A DNA stretch of 64,000 nt from an uncultured Pelagimonas sp. GTDB lineage: Bacteria; Pseudomonadota; Alphaproteobacteria; Rhodobacterales; Rhodobacteraceae. A program made the translations under genes and the position numbers. Where the stretch lies: positions 452,500-516,499 of the forward strand of contig NZ_CANMKO010000003.1 in assembly GCF_947498515.1 (NCBI RefSeq), given 5' to 3'. The notes under the pieces are model-generated. The model ran no database searches. It worked only from the letters and a program-made list of their open reading frames with translations, and had not been told where the DNA came from. This document shows positions 1 to 8,730 of this stretch, one piece after another (position 1 is the first letter of the stretch; each line of letters starts with the position of its first letter).

Positions 1-418
1 CGTCCGCGGCGATGTCACGGTTGTTGGTGGTGATCGTCGCACCAGACGCCAAAGCAGCTGCCGGGTAACAGGCCGAGGGGTCATTGTTGGCCAAAGAGCC
101 GCCAATTGTCCCACGGTTGCGCACCGCTGGATCACCGATATTGTTGGCGAGATCCGCCAGCGCCGCATAGGCCCCCGCTTCGGCCGCAACGGTCGCGTGA
201 TTTGTGCCGCCGCCAATGGTGATTTTGCCACCATCAGACGAAACGCCTTTGATCTCATCAATGCCAGACAAGCTGACCAAAACCGATGGCGATGCCAAGC
301 GCTGTTTCAGGGTTGGGATAAGCGTTTGCCCGCCCCCCAATGCCTGCGCATCTTCTTTGCCCAACGCGGTGGCTGCATCTGCAACGCTGGTCGGACGCTC
401 TACGTCAAAAGAATACAT
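1..418 (-). CDS. coxM: CoxM-like FAD subunit of a molybdenum hydroxylase (3' part outside window)
   Basis: This is the N-terminal ~139 residues of the medium, FAD-binding subunit of a CO-dehydrogenase/xanthine-oxidase family enzyme; the gene runs off the left edge. The protein opens MYSFDVERPTSVADA and carries both FAD-pyrophosphate motifs of the family, GGGQTLIP near residue 30 and TIGGSLANNDP near residue 108. The ATG at 418 follows GGGAGG at good spacing. In the enzyme this subunit takes electrons from the two [2Fe-2S] clusters of CoxS and passes them to the acceptor. It is last in the order coxG-coxS-coxL-coxM, 103 bp after coxL, so it is probably cotranscribed. Confidence 0.9.
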   Translation of the reverse strand, partial: MYSFDVERPTSVADAATALGKEDAQALGGGQTLIPTLKQRLASPSVLVSLSGIDEIKGVSSDGGKITIGGGTNHATVAAEAGAYAALADLANNIGDPAVRNRGTIGGSLANNDPSACYPAAALASGATITTNNRDIAAD

Positions 419-521
419 TCTTTCATTCCTCCCTTGGCAATCAAAGCGGCTCTCGCCCCTTCATCTTGCCAAATAAACTCCGGGGGTCCGGGGGCTGGCC
501 CCGGTCCACACCTCTCATCCA

Positions 522-2891
522 TTAGCCGTTCATGGCTTCCCAAACGCGGCTCGGCGACACTGGCATGTCGATATGCTCGACATCGTGGTTGCCCGAGTTC
601 AACGCATCAAGCACCGCATTCACAACGGTCGGCGGGGAGCCGATCGCACCGGCCTCACCACAGCCCTTCACCCCAAGCGGGTTGTGGGTGCATGGGGTCT
701 GGCAGGAATGATCTACCACATAATTTGCCATATGCGGCAAATCATCGGCGCGCGGCATGGCGTAGTCCATGTAGGATGCGCTCAAGAGCTGACCATTTTC
801 ATCATAGGCACAGTTTTCCAACAGCGCCTGACCGATGCCCTGAGCGATCCCGCCATGCACTTGGCCCTCGACGATCATCGGGTTGACCACATTGCCGAAG
901 TCATCCGCCGAAACGAATTTTTCGATGGTCACCTTGCCAGTCTCCGGGTCCACCTCGACCTCGCAAGCATAGGCGCCCGCCGGATAGGTGAAGTTGGCCG
1001 GATCATAGAACGCGGTCTCTTCGAGGCCTGGTTCAATGTCTTCGAGCGGATAGTTATGCGGCACATAAGCGGCCAGTGTCACATCCCCCCAAGCCACGGA
1101 TTTATCCGTCCCTGCAACAGAGAATTGACCATCTTTCAACTCGATATCGCCCTCAGACGCTTCGAGAAGGTGGGCCGCGATCTTCTTGGCCTTGTTGATG
1201 ATTTTCTCGGTCGCCCGAACCATAGCCGATCCACAGACTGCTAGCGAACGCGAGCCATATGTCCCCATGCCAAATGGGATTTTGGACGTATCACCATGTA
1301 CGATGTCGATCATGCCCTCATCGATGCCCAGCATCTCGGCCACAACCTGCGGGAACACGGTTTCATGGCCCTGACCATGGCTATGCGCCCCAACCATGAC
1401 GCTGATCGAGCCGGTGGCATTCACCCGCACGGTCGCCGCATCATAGAGACCGGCCCGCGCGCCAAGCTGCCCCACGAGGTTCGACGGAGCAATCCCGCAA
1501 GCCTCGATGAAACAGTTCACGCCACGGCCACGCAGCATCCCCTTGGCTTCCGACGCGGCACGGCGTGCGGCAAAACCCGGGAAGTCCATCAGCTCTTCCA
1601 TCTTGTCCATGGTGGCGTTGTAGTCACCGGTGTCATATTCCACCGCAACAGGGGTGGCATATGGGAAGGACGTGATGAAGTTCTGACGGCGCAGTGCCAT
1701 CGGATCGACGCTCAGCTCACGCGCGGCCTTGTCGATCAACCGCTCCAGCTGATAGGTCGCCTCGGGGCGGCCGGCGCCACGGTAGGCATCCACCGGAACC
1801 GTGGTGGTGAACACCGCCTTGACGTTCACCTGTACGGCGGGCGTCTTGTAGTTACCAGCCATCAGCGTGCCATGCAGCCAGGTCGGAACCGAGGAGGCAA
1901 AGGTCGACAGATAGGCACCCATATTGGCATAGGTATCCGTGCGCAGCCCGACAAAATTATTGTCGGCATCCAGCGCCAATTCGATCTTGGATACGTGGTC
2001 ACGACCATGCGCGTCAGACATGAACGCCTCGGACCGCGACGAGGTCCATTTGACCGCGCGATTACAGGCCTTGGCCGCAAAGGTCACAAAAGCTTCTTCC
2101 GCATAGTGGAAGATCTTGGTGCCAAACCCGCCACCCACATCGGGGGCCACAACTGTCAGCTTGTGCTCGGGGATGCCCAAGACAAACGCGCCCATCAAGA
2201 GCCGGATCACATGCGGGTTCTGCGACGTGGTGTGCAGGGTCGAATGGTCACCTGCCCGGTTGTAATCCCCAACAGCGACACGCGGCTCCATCGGGTTGGC
2301 CACCAAACGGTTGTTGGTCAGCTCCAGCGTGGTGACATGTGCCGCCCCGGCAAAGGCCGCATCCACATCCGCGGTTTCCGTGCCGAATTGCCAGTCATAA
2401 CACAGGTTGCTTGTCAGATCGTCGTGAACTTTGGTTGCGCCATCTTCCAGCGCGGCCTTCATGTCAACAACAGCAGGAAGCTCTTCGATGTCGACGTCGA
2501 TGGCTTCGGCGGCGTTGCGGGCCTCTTCGAGGCTATCGGCCACGACGGCTGCGATCGGGTCGCCCACATGGCGCACCTTGCCAATGGCCAGAACCGGGTG
2601 GGCCGGTTCCTGCATCGCGTCGCCGTTCTTGTCGGTGATTTCCCAACCACAGGGAATGCCACCCACACCTTCGAAATCTGCACCGGTGAAGATTTTCACC
2701 ACGCCAGACATCGCTTCGGCGGCGGATGTATCGATGTTTTTGATGTTGCCGTGCGCCATATCGGAGCGCAGGAAATAAACGTAGGCTTGGCCGTAAACGT
2801 TTATGTCGTCAGTATAATTGCCGGTGCCAGTCAAAAAGCGGACGTCTTCGCGCCGCTTTGGGCTTGCGCCAATGCCATGATCCTTGGGCAT
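522..2891 (-). CDS. coxL: Form II (BMS-type) CO-dehydrogenase-like large subunit, molybdopterin-binding
   Basis: This 789-residue catalytic subunit binds Mo-molybdopterin cytosine dinucleotide. The active-site loop reads AYRGAGR (about residues 369-375). That is the form II signature; true (form I) CO dehydrogenases have AYXCSFR with the Cu-ligating Cys. Other family motifs are GGGFGTK (about 253-259) and GVKGCGEAGAIG near 741, with Glu746 as the presumed general base. The start at 2891 (MPKDHGIG) is chosen because AGGGAGGG lies just upstream; a start 13 codons earlier has no such site. Family knowledge: form II enzymes alone often do not support CO oxidation in roseobacters and their substrate is unsettled. 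The adjacent xoxGJ genes make an aldehyde a reasonable substrate guess (inference). Confidence 0.92.
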   Translation of the reverse strand: MPKDHGIGASPKRREDVRFLTGTGNYTDDINVYGQAYVYFLRSDMAHGNIKNIDTSAAEAMSGVVKIFTGADFEGVGGIPCGWEITDKNGDAMQEPAHPVLAIGKVRHVGDPIAAVVADSLEEARNAAEAIDVDIEELPAVVDMKAALEDGATKVHDDLTSNLCYDWQFGTETADVDAAFAGAAHVTTLELTNNRLVANPMEPRVAVGDYNRAGDHSTLHTTSQNPHVIRLLMGAFVLGIPEHKLTVVAPDVGGGFGTKIFHYAEEAFVTFAAKACNRAVKWTSSRSEAFMSDAHGRDHVSKIELALDADNNFVGLRTDTYANMGAYLSTFASSVPTWLHGTLMAGNYKTPAVQVNVKAVFTTTVPVDAYRGAGRPEATYQLERLIDKAARELSVDPMALRRQNFITSFPYATPVAVEYDTGDYNATMDKMEELMDFPGFAARRAASEAKGMLRGRGVNCFIEACGIAPSNLVGQLGARAGLYDAATVRVNATGSISVMVGAHSHGQGHETVFPQVVAEMLGIDEGMIDIVHGDTSKIPFGMGTYGSRSLAVCGSAMVRATEKIINKAKKIAAHLLEASEGDIELKDGQFSVAGTDKSVAWGDVTLAAYVPHNYPLEDIEPGLEETAFYDPANFTYPAGAYACEVEVDPETGKVTIEKFVSADDFGNVVNPMIVEGQVHGGIAQGIGQALLENCAYDENGQLLSASYMDYAMPRADDLPHMANYVVDHSCQTPCTHNPLGVKGCGEAGAIGSPPTVVNAVLDALNSGNHDVEHIDMPVSPSRVWEAMNG

Positions 2892-2988
2892 GGTCTGTTC
2901 CCTCCCTTGGGTCGATGGGGTGAGCCCCATCTTACGGAAATCATTCCCGTGGCGGGCCTCCCCGCCGCGAACTCAAATCAATTGGGGC

Positions 2989-3474
2989 TTATTCAGCCGC
3001 GATGTTCGAAACATCCTGACCGCTGGCGGCCATGATCGATTTCACGATATTATGGTACCCGGTGCAGCGGCAAATATTGCCTTCAAGGTAATCGCGAATT
3101 TCGGCTTCGCTTGGCTTAGGGTTATCCTTGAGGAGCGCCGCCGCGGACATCACCATGCCGGGGGTACAAAACCCACACTGCAAACCGTGGTGATCTTGGA
3201 ACGCTTGTTGGATCACACCAAGCGACCCATCTGGGTTTTCCATGCTTTCGATGGTATTCACCTCGGCACCATTGGCCTCGGCTGCGAACATTGTGCAGCT
3301 TTTGACCGCTTCGCCGTTCACATGAACCACACAGGCGCCACACTGTGAGGTGTCACAGCCCACGTGGGTGCCAGTCAATCGAAGCTCTTCGCGCAAAAAT
3401 TCGGTCATGAGCGTATTGCCCTTGACCGACTTGGTGACGGACTTGCCGTTCACCACCATGGTCACTTCTGTCAT
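2989..3474 (-). CDS. coxS: CoxS-like [2Fe-2S] small subunit
   Basis: This 161-residue electron-transfer subunit belongs to the molybdenum hydroxylase. All eight cluster ligands are visible. Cys40, Cys45, Cys48 and Cys60 form the plant-ferredoxin-type cluster (motif [12 protein letters not shown]). Cys100, Cys103, Cys135 and Cys137 form the helical-domain cluster (CGFC and CRCTGY). The start [11 protein letters not shown] at 3474 follows GGGAGGAGAG; a longer reading frame upstream is not needed. It lies between coxG (69 bp upstream) and coxL (97 bp downstream) on the same strand, the common form II gene order S-L-M. Confidence 0.95.
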   Translation of the reverse strand: MTEVTMVVNGKSVTKSVKGNTLMTEFLREELRLTGTHVGCDTSQCGACVVHVNGEAVKSCTMFAAEANGAEVNTIESMENPDGSLGVIQQAFQDHHGLQCGFCTPGMVMSAAALLKDNPKPSEAEIRDYLEGNICRCTGYHNIVKSIMAASGQDVSNIAAE

Positions 3475-3543
3475 TTCTCTCCTCCCTTGAAGTCTTAAAT
3501 TCGTGCACCCCGAAGCAATCCTCCGGGGCGGCATCTCCTTGGC

Positions 3544-4059
3544 TTAGCTCACAATACGTTTGAGCCAGCCCTTTTTCTTTTCGCCGGTCTCTTCGGTGGC
3601 ATCGCCCTCTTCGGACGGGCCTTCGACGGCGTCTTTGAAGTTGTTAAAGAACTGATCCGCCATCTTTTTGGCAAACCCATCCACAATGCGGCTCCCGAGT
3701 TGGGCCAATTTGCCACCAACTTTTGCTTCGACCTCATAGTGCAACAAAGTCCCACCGTTTTCAGTCGCAGTTAGGGTTACATCGGCCCCACCTTTGGCAA
3801 AACCAGCGGCCCCGCCTTTGCCTTCACCAGCCAAATGAAGGCTGTTGGGCTCATCCAAATCGGATAGCGTGACGTGGCCCTTAAAGGTCGCTTTGACCGG
3901 ACCAACTTTTTGCACAACCGTGGCGTCAAAACCGTCGCTGGCATTGCCTGCCATTTCGGTACAGCCCGGAACACATTGCTTTAGAACGTCTGCATCCAAG
4001 ATCGCGGCCCACACTTCTGACGTGGGTGCGTTGATCTCACGGGAATCGCTCATATGCAT
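3544..4059 (-). CDS. coxG: CoxG-like SRPBCC family protein
   Basis: This 171-residue protein is of the carbon monoxide dehydrogenase subunit G type (SRPBCC/START fold). The N-terminus (INAPTSEVWAAILD) and the PGCTEM motif near residue 36 are typical. The C-terminus is charged and amphipathic (EKKKGWLKRIVS), as in CoxG proteins that attach the enzyme to the membrane; attachment is family knowledge, not shown here. The ATG at 4059 follows GGAGAGGA; a second ATG two codons later is also possible. It opens the coxGSLM set and lies 86 bp after xoxJ. That gap contains a GCGCC/GGCGC hairpin but no T-run, so read-through from xoxJ is plausible. Confidence 0.88.
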   Translation of the reverse strand: MHMSDSREINAPTSEVWAAILDADVLKQCVPGCTEMAGNASDGFDATVVQKVGPVKATFKGHVTLSDLDEPNSLHLAGEGKGGAAGFAKGGADVTLTATENGGTLLHYEVEAKVGGKLAQLGSRIVDGFAKKMADQFFNNFKDAVEGPSEEGDATEETGEKKKGWLKRIVS

Positions 4060-4145
4060 GGTTTTGTCCTCTCCGTTAGCGCCAAGCCTAGGCGCACAGC
4101 CCCGAGGGGCATATTAGACCAATGGCCTAAGCCATGGGTTGAATT

Positions 4146-5096
4146 TCACCATTGCGGTGGATGAAAGCTGAGGCCGTAGGCGTTAAATATCGCCTCGATA
4201 CGGCCATCAGATAGGCCTTCGGTGATGGCATCGCCCACCGAATAAGCCAAAGGCCGATAGGCAAAATGTACACCTGTGCCCAAGACCCAGCTGGCACGGG
4301 AAAACCCCGGCAGCGGCGGTTCGTGGATGGCCACGGTGTCACCTGCGTGGAACTCCAATTGCGCCCGCGGACCCATCGCCGCCATGACCTCACCCTTGTT
4401 CAGCGCGTCCATGGCATCGGCCATTGTCTCAAAGCGTCGCACGCCCTTGGCGGTTTGACCGCGTCCGAGGCTCGTCAGATAGAAATCGGCGATGGAATCG
4501 TTTTCAACAGCCACGGTATCAAACCGGAAATAGGCCGGAACCGGCTTATCGTCATCTTCATAGGCAAGCGTCGAATAGGCAATCGCAACGCCTTCTTCGT
4601 GATACTGACCCGGAAACACGACCTGTTCGACGCGACACCGAAAGGCGCTATCGTAGGGGACGCGCATCATCACATTGCTAACCGCGCCGCCGATGATAGG
4701 CCCCTTCCACAAGTTGTGTCGCAGATCCGCTTCGAGGTTTTCCCCAGCGGCGACAAACTTGAAGCGCGGTTCAACCCCAATAAACTCGGCAACCAAGCGC
4801 GCGACATCAATATCAACACCCCGCGCTTGTCCCTTTTCTTGCCAAGAGTAAGGCGGATACTCGGAATAGAGCGCAAAGGTCATAAACCCTTGCTCTAGAA
4901 TCTGGTCTAACTCTTGCCCGACAATATCACGACCGGCGTTTTGCGGTTTGGGTTGTGGCACATGGTCGGCGCAGGGGTCGGCGGCAAACCCGGCAACAGG
5001 CACCGCCAATACTGTGGCGCAAACCACAAGCCGCGCGCGCAAAAGTCTTGTAAAACTTTTGCAAATCTCATGCATGAGATTTGTGTCCCCTACCAT
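4146..5096 (-). CDS. xoxJ: XoxJ/MoxJ-type periplasmic binding protein
   Basis: This periplasmic solute-binding-fold protein belongs to the quinoprotein-dehydrogenase-associated family (MxaJ/XoxJ). A signal peptide with hydrophobic core VVCATVLAVPVAGFA precedes ADPCADHVPQPKP. The mature protein has typical bacterial extracellular solute-binding stretches (FALYSEYPPYSW, ARGVDIDVARLVAEF). XoxJ is thought to help activate or mature XoxF rather than transport a solute (family knowledge). The start at 5096 has GGAGGA at good spacing; an in-frame ATG at 5075 with AGGGGA is an alternative. It follows xoxG by 33 bp on the same strand, so the two form one unit. Confidence 0.85.
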   Translation of the reverse strand: MVGDTNLMHEICKSFTRLLRARLVVCATVLAVPVAGFAADPCADHVPQPKPQNAGRDIVGQELDQILEQGFMTFALYSEYPPYSWQEKGQARGVDIDVARLVAEFIGVEPRFKFVAAGENLEADLRHNLWKGPIIGGAVSNVMMRVPYDSAFRCRVEQVVFPGQYHEEGVAIAYSTLAYEDDDKPVPAYFRFDTVAVENDSIADFYLTSLGRGQTAKGVRRFETMADAMDALNKGEVMAAMGPRAQLEFHAGDTVAIHEPPLPGFSRASWVLGTGVHFAYRPLAYSVGDAITEGLSDGRIEAIFNAYGLSFHPPQW

Positions 5097-5129
5097 CTGA
5101 TCGGTCCTCCGCCCCGTTCTGCAATCCGA

Positions 5130-5816
5130 TCAGTTTGCCGCTGACAAACCGATGGTCAAGGCTTCTGCTGCGCGGGTCACACCGTCTTCGCTCCCGTCCA
5201 GCAATTTGGCGGCACGGCTTGCGGCACTATCGGCCACGGGGGCGCCGGAAACGGTTTCAATCTTGGCGGCGATTTCATCCAAGCGCGCCTTGATGCCATC
5301 GACATCGGTGCCACCGGCGGCCAATGTGTCGCGAATGGCTTTCAACTCGCCCGCAGCATCAGCCATGGAATCGTCATCAGGACGTGTTTCGATGTAAGTC
5401 CGGATCGCCCAGGCCGCATCTTGACCAAGCAGCTCACCAAAGGCTGGCATTTTGGTGATTCCGTTTTGCGTGTAGCCAAACTGATACCGCTCTACATACC
5501 ATTCATCACCGTATTCTTCGGCCTCCAAAAAGCGCAGGTCCGGTGCAAGACCGCCCGAGATGACTTCCAAACCATGGCAGCGCGCGCAGTTTTGGTTATA
5601 GCCTGACGAGCCGATTTCAATGGCCAGCGACCATGTCTCTTCGCCAACGATTTCGGCGCGATAAGGGTTCTCGGTCAGCCATTCTTCACCGGTTTCAGGA
5701 AGGCCGGTCGTATCCACCGCTTGCGGTGCCACATCGCCGTGGGCCAAGGCCAAGCCTGGTGCCAGAATAAATGTTGTTGCAGCCAGAACAGCCGTGCTCA
5801 GTGTCAGTTTGGTCAT
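5130..5816 (-). CDS. xoxG: Cytochrome c electron acceptor of XoxF (XoxG/PedF type)
   Basis: This secreted class I cytochrome c has 228 residues. A signal peptide ends near ALAHGD, the haem site is CARCH at residues 77-81, and Met123 in KMPAFG is the likely sixth ligand. After the haem domain a helical, Ala/Asp-rich tail of about 80 residues follows, longer than the minimal cytochrome fold. The family is that of cytochrome c-550 linked to PQQ alcohol dehydrogenases (PedF, XoxG), taking electrons from the quinoprotein in the periplasm. The start MTKLTLS at 5816 is chosen because GGGAGGAG stands upstream. It is divergent from the ABC gene at 5993 across a 176-bp promoter region. Confidence 0.85.
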   Translation of the reverse strand: MTKLTLSTAVLAATTFILAPGLALAHGDVAPQAVDTTGLPETGEEWLTENPYRAEIVGEETWSLAIEIGSSGYNQNCARCHGLEVISGGLAPDLRFLEAEEYGDEWYVERYQFGYTQNGITKMPAFGELLGQDAAWAIRTYIETRPDDDSMADAAGELKAIRDTLAAGGTDVDGIKARLDEIAAKIETVSGAPVADSAASRAAKLLDGSEDGVTRAAEALTIGLSAAN

Positions 5817-5933
5817 GATGTCTCCTCCCGGATCGTCTCCGTTCCCGTTGCAAAAGGAGTAGGCCAAGCACCGCCCTAAACACCATTGGACTTTCGTGTC
5901 GCGCAGCCCCTACCTATGAGGCCAATTTCCGAC

Positions 5934-5955
5934 ATAGGTCGTATTGAGCCTATCC
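5934..5955. promoter_or_regulatory. Candidate operator in the xoxG / ABC-gene divergent promoter
   Basis: The site contains ATAGGTCGTA and the symmetric arms ATAGG and CCTAT separated by 10 bases. Related sequences (TACGACC next to ATAGGT) occur upstream of xoxF at 13137-13153 and between the divergent genes at 11911-11933. An ACCATTGGAC 10-mer at 5882-5891 also recurs at 11924-11933. A shared activator or repressor of the locus is inferred. Confidence 0.4.
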
Positions 5956-5992
5956 GTGCAACACGTAGCTTGGTCGCTAACGGGAGGACATT

Positions 5993-7156
5993 ATGAACAA
6001 GTTTTTGACCGCGGCCTGCGCTGCGTTCATCGGTGTTGCGTCGCAAGCATCCGCTTTGGATGTGGTGATTCACTATATCCATCAAGAAGTTGAGCAGCTC
6101 CCAACCCTTTCGAATCTTGACCCGATTCCCGACGACCTCGGGGCGCAAGGCGCGCAGCTTGCCTTAGAAGACAACACCACCACGGGCCGATTTCTGGGTC
6201 AAAACTATTCCTTAGACATCACAATCGTCCCTGTTGGTGGCGATTTTAATCAAGCGGTGTCAGAGGCTTTGACCAAAACCGACCTGATTGTCTTGGATGC
6301 CCCGGCGGATCACATCATTGGAGCCGCGGACTTAGAGAAAAGCAGCGCCGCGCTTTTGTTTAACGTCTCGGCCCCCGACATCGCGTTGCGAAGCGAAGAC
6401 TGCCGCGCCAATCTCTTGCATACTTTTCCAAGCCGCCCGATGCAGACCGACGCCTTGATGCAGTTTTTTGTCAAACGCCGATGGTCCGATATTGCCCTGA
6501 TCGAAGGTACGCAGCCCGAAGACCAAGCTTATGCAGCAGCTGTTTTAGCGTCCGCGCGCAAATTCGGCATGTCGATTGACGCGCGCAAGACATGGGCATT
6601 TGATGCGGACATGCGCCGCAATGCCGCCCAAGAAGTTCCGCTATTTACCCAAGACCTTGGCGACTACGACGTCTTGGTTGTCGCGGACGAAGCCAATGAT
6701 TTTGCACGCTATATCCCGTTTAATACTTGGCACCCACGTCCGGTTGCCGGAGCCGATGGACTGACCGCCAAGGCCTGGGATCGCGTTGTTGAACAATGGG
6801 GCGCAGCCCAGTTGCAATCGCGTTTCGAAGAACAATCGGGTCGGGCCATGTTGCCCCGCGACTATGCTGCTTGGGCCGCTGTTCGCTCGATCGGAGAGGC
6901 CGTGACACGGACACAGGCCGGGGATGCCCAATCACTTCGCGACTTTTTGTTGTCAGATCAGTTTGAACTGGCAGGTTTCAAAGGACGCCCGCTAACTTAT
7001 CGGAGCTGGAACGGACAGTTGCGCCAACCGATCACCCTCGCCCATCGCGGTGCCCTTGTGGCGTCAGCCCCGCTTGAGGGGTTCTTGCACCAACGCAGCG
7101 AACTCGACACGCTCGGCCTTGATAAACCCGAATCTGCTTGTTCTCAGTTCGACTGA
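5993..7156 (+). CDS. ABC-type periplasmic binding protein of the PQQ-alcohol-dehydrogenase (ped/lut-like) cluster
   Basis: This 387-residue secreted protein has signal peptide MNKFLTAACAAFIGVASQASA. Behind it is a branched-chain-amino-acid-type periplasmic binding fold, seen as two Rossmann-like halves with LDVVIHYIHQE at the start and SDIALIEGTQPEDQ in the middle. It is diverged from true amino-acid binders and matches the binding-protein family found with PQQ-dependent alcohol dehydrogenases. In Methylorubrum the equivalent (lutA) belongs to the lanthanide transport cluster. It starts a same-strand run with the beta-propeller, a small acidic protein, the ATPase and the permease. GGGAGGACATT precedes the ATG. 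The ligand is unknown; a lanthanide complex is a hypothesis. Confidence 0.78.
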   Translation: MNKFLTAACAAFIGVASQASALDVVIHYIHQEVEQLPTLSNLDPIPDDLGAQGAQLALEDNTTTGRFLGQNYSLDITIVPVGGDFNQAVSEALTKTDLIVLDAPADHIIGAADLEKSSAALLFNVSAPDIALRSEDCRANLLHTFPSRPMQTDALMQFFVKRRWSDIALIEGTQPEDQAYAAAVLASARKFGMSIDARKTWAFDADMRRNAAQEVPLFTQDLGDYDVLVVADEANDFARYIPFNTWHPRPVAGADGLTAKAWDRVVEQWGAAQLQSRFEEQSGRAMLPRDYAAWAAVRSIGEAVTRTQAGDAQSLRDFLLSDQFELAGFKGRPLTYRSWNGQLRQPITLAHRGALVASAPLEGFLHQRSELDTLGLDKPESACSQFD

Positions 7157-7208
7157 TCCCTTACTTTTCCGGGCCTTTGCGCCCGCTCATTTCAAAAGGA
7201 AGCTCTCG

Positions 7209-8171
7209 ATGAAAAAGCTCTCCGTCCTCGCTGCTTTGCTGCTATCGACCACCGCAACCGCCGACGAAATCTGGGTCACCAACGAAAAAGATGACACGAT
7301 CAGTGTGATTGATTTGGAAACCCTCGAAGTTACGCGCACCCTAGAAACCGGTGAACGCCCACGTGGCATCACCTTTTCCAAGGACTATTCGGTTGTCTAT
7401 ATCTGTGCCTCCGATAGCGATGCGGTTCAGGTGATGGATCCGAACACCGGCGAGATTTTGCATGACTTGCCCTCGGGCGAAGACCCCGAGCAATTTGTAC
7501 TCCATCCCGATGATCGTCACCTTTATATTGCCAACGAGGACGACGCGATTACGACGGTCGTTGACACACAATCACGCACGGTTGTCGCGCAAATTGACGT
7601 GGGTATTGAGCCCGAGGGTATGGCCGTTTCCCCAGACGGCAAAATCGCCATCACCACATCCGAAACCACCAATATGGCGCATTGGATCGATACAGAAACC
7701 CAAAAGCTCTTTGCCAATACACTGGTCGATAGCCGCCCGCGTCATGCCGAATTTGTCAAAGATGGCAGCGAGTTGTGGGTAAGTTCGGAAATCGGTGGAA
7801 CGATCACAGTTTTTGACGTCGCAACACAAGCCGAAAAGGCCAAGATCGAATTCAAAGTCAAAGGCGTACACCCGGACCGGGTCCAACCCGTTGGGTTTGA
7901 ACTAACCCAAGGCGATACTCACGCTTTTGTTGCCCTTGGGCCTGCCAATCACTTGGCTGTTGTCAACGCCGACACCTACGAAGTCGAAGACTACATTCTT
8001 GTCGGGCGGCGCGTCTGGCACATGGATTTCAACGCAGACCGTAGCAAGCTGTTCACCACCAATGGCGTGTCAGGCGATGTCACCATGGTCGATGTGGCAA
8101 GCCGCAAGGCCGAGAAAACCATCAAGGTTGGGCGCTTTCCTTGGGGTGCCGCTTTTCGGCCGACAAACTGA
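7209..8171 (+). CDS. Secreted YVTN-type beta-propeller protein of the PQQ/ABC cluster
   Basis: This 320-residue protein has a short signal peptide (MKKLSVLAALLLSTTATA). The rest is a repeat protein with YVTN/NHL-like blades of about 42 residues, for example DTISVIDLETLEVTRTLETG near the start and VTMVDVASRKAEKTIKVG at the end. It matches the beta-propeller proteins encoded beside PQQ-dependent dehydrogenases and PQQ-linked ABC transporters. AAAGGAAG precedes the ATG. It begins 52 bp after the binding-protein gene and is probably cotranscribed with it. The role is unproved; a periplasmic scaffold or metal/ligand handling is an inference from its constant association with this transporter. Confidence 0.8.
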   Translation: MKKLSVLAALLLSTTATADEIWVTNEKDDTISVIDLETLEVTRTLETGERPRGITFSKDYSVVYICASDSDAVQVMDPNTGEILHDLPSGEDPEQFVLHPDDRHLYIANEDDAITTVVDTQSRTVVAQIDVGIEPEGMAVSPDGKIAITTSETTNMAHWIDTETQKLFANTLVDSRPRHAEFVKDGSELWVSSEIGGTITVFDVATQAEKAKIEFKVKGVHPDRVQPVGFELTQGDTHAFVALGPANHLAVVNADTYEVEDYILVGRRVWHMDFNADRSKLFTTNGVSGDVTMVDVASRKAEKTIKVGRFPWGAAFRPTN

Positions 8172-8220
8172 CCTCAAACGCCCACTAATTACGTAATTCG
8201 TGCGAAAAAGGACCAAATCC

Positions 8221-8673
8221 ATGCATAAGTTTCTGCTCACCGCTCTTTTGGCGGCTGCCCTGCCCTTTGCGGCCTTCGCGGACAATGACGACGATGATGA
8301 TAACAATTTCGGACTGGCGGGGGTTCTTTCCGCCAAGAACAAAGAAGACCTGGAGCCAATCCAATTGGGGGCTGGTATCCCGCTGACCTCTGCGCCTTGG
8401 GTTCTCAAATCCGGCACCTACTACGAGTTCGAGATCCAAGGAGATGGCAGTCAAGAACTCGCGCTTGTCGGACCCGAATTTTTCCGGGCGATTTGGATCG
8501 ACGAAATCGTCGTTGAGGGTTTGGAAATTCGCCCCTTGGGGTTGGATTCGGTTGAGTTTGACGAGGCTGGCGAAATGGAGATCGGTTTTCTGGCGATCAA
8601 ACCGGGGTCATACTATCTCAAAATCCCCGGTTCGACCGGTGAGACACAACGGCTGGAAATCACCATTGAATAA
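8221..8673 (+). CDS. Small secreted protein with a polyaspartate stretch, function unknown
   Basis: The predicted protein has 150 residues with a clear signal peptide (FLLTALLAAALPFAAFA). Immediately after the cleavage region comes DNDDDDDNN, a very acidic stretch. The remainder looks like a small beta-sandwich with the repeated pattern GTYYEFEIQGDG and KPGSYYLKIPGSTGE. No Cys and no EF-hand with correct spacing was found. I do not recognise the family. It lies between the beta-propeller and the ATPase genes of the PQQ/ABC cluster, on the same strand, with AAAGGA before the ATG. The acidic N-terminus could bind cations; this is only an idea from composition and context. Confidence 0.7.
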   Translation: MHKFLLTALLAAALPFAAFADNDDDDDNNFGLAGVLSAKNKEDLEPIQLGAGIPLTSAPWVLKSGTYYEFEIQGDGSQELALVGPEFFRAIWIDEIVVEGLEIRPLGLDSVEFDEAGEMEIGFLAIKPGSYYLKIPGSTGETQRLEITIE

Positions 8674-8730
8674 TTGCCGAAACACGGCACAGTTGGGTTG
8701 CCAAAGGCGGCGGCCCAACTCAGGATTGCT

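Noticed and set aside
1296..3035. A plus-strand open frame of 579 codons antisense to coxL
   Set aside because: It mirrors a GC-rich gene on the other strand, has His/Arg-rich composition and no ribosome-binding site; coxL with its motifs is clearly the real gene.
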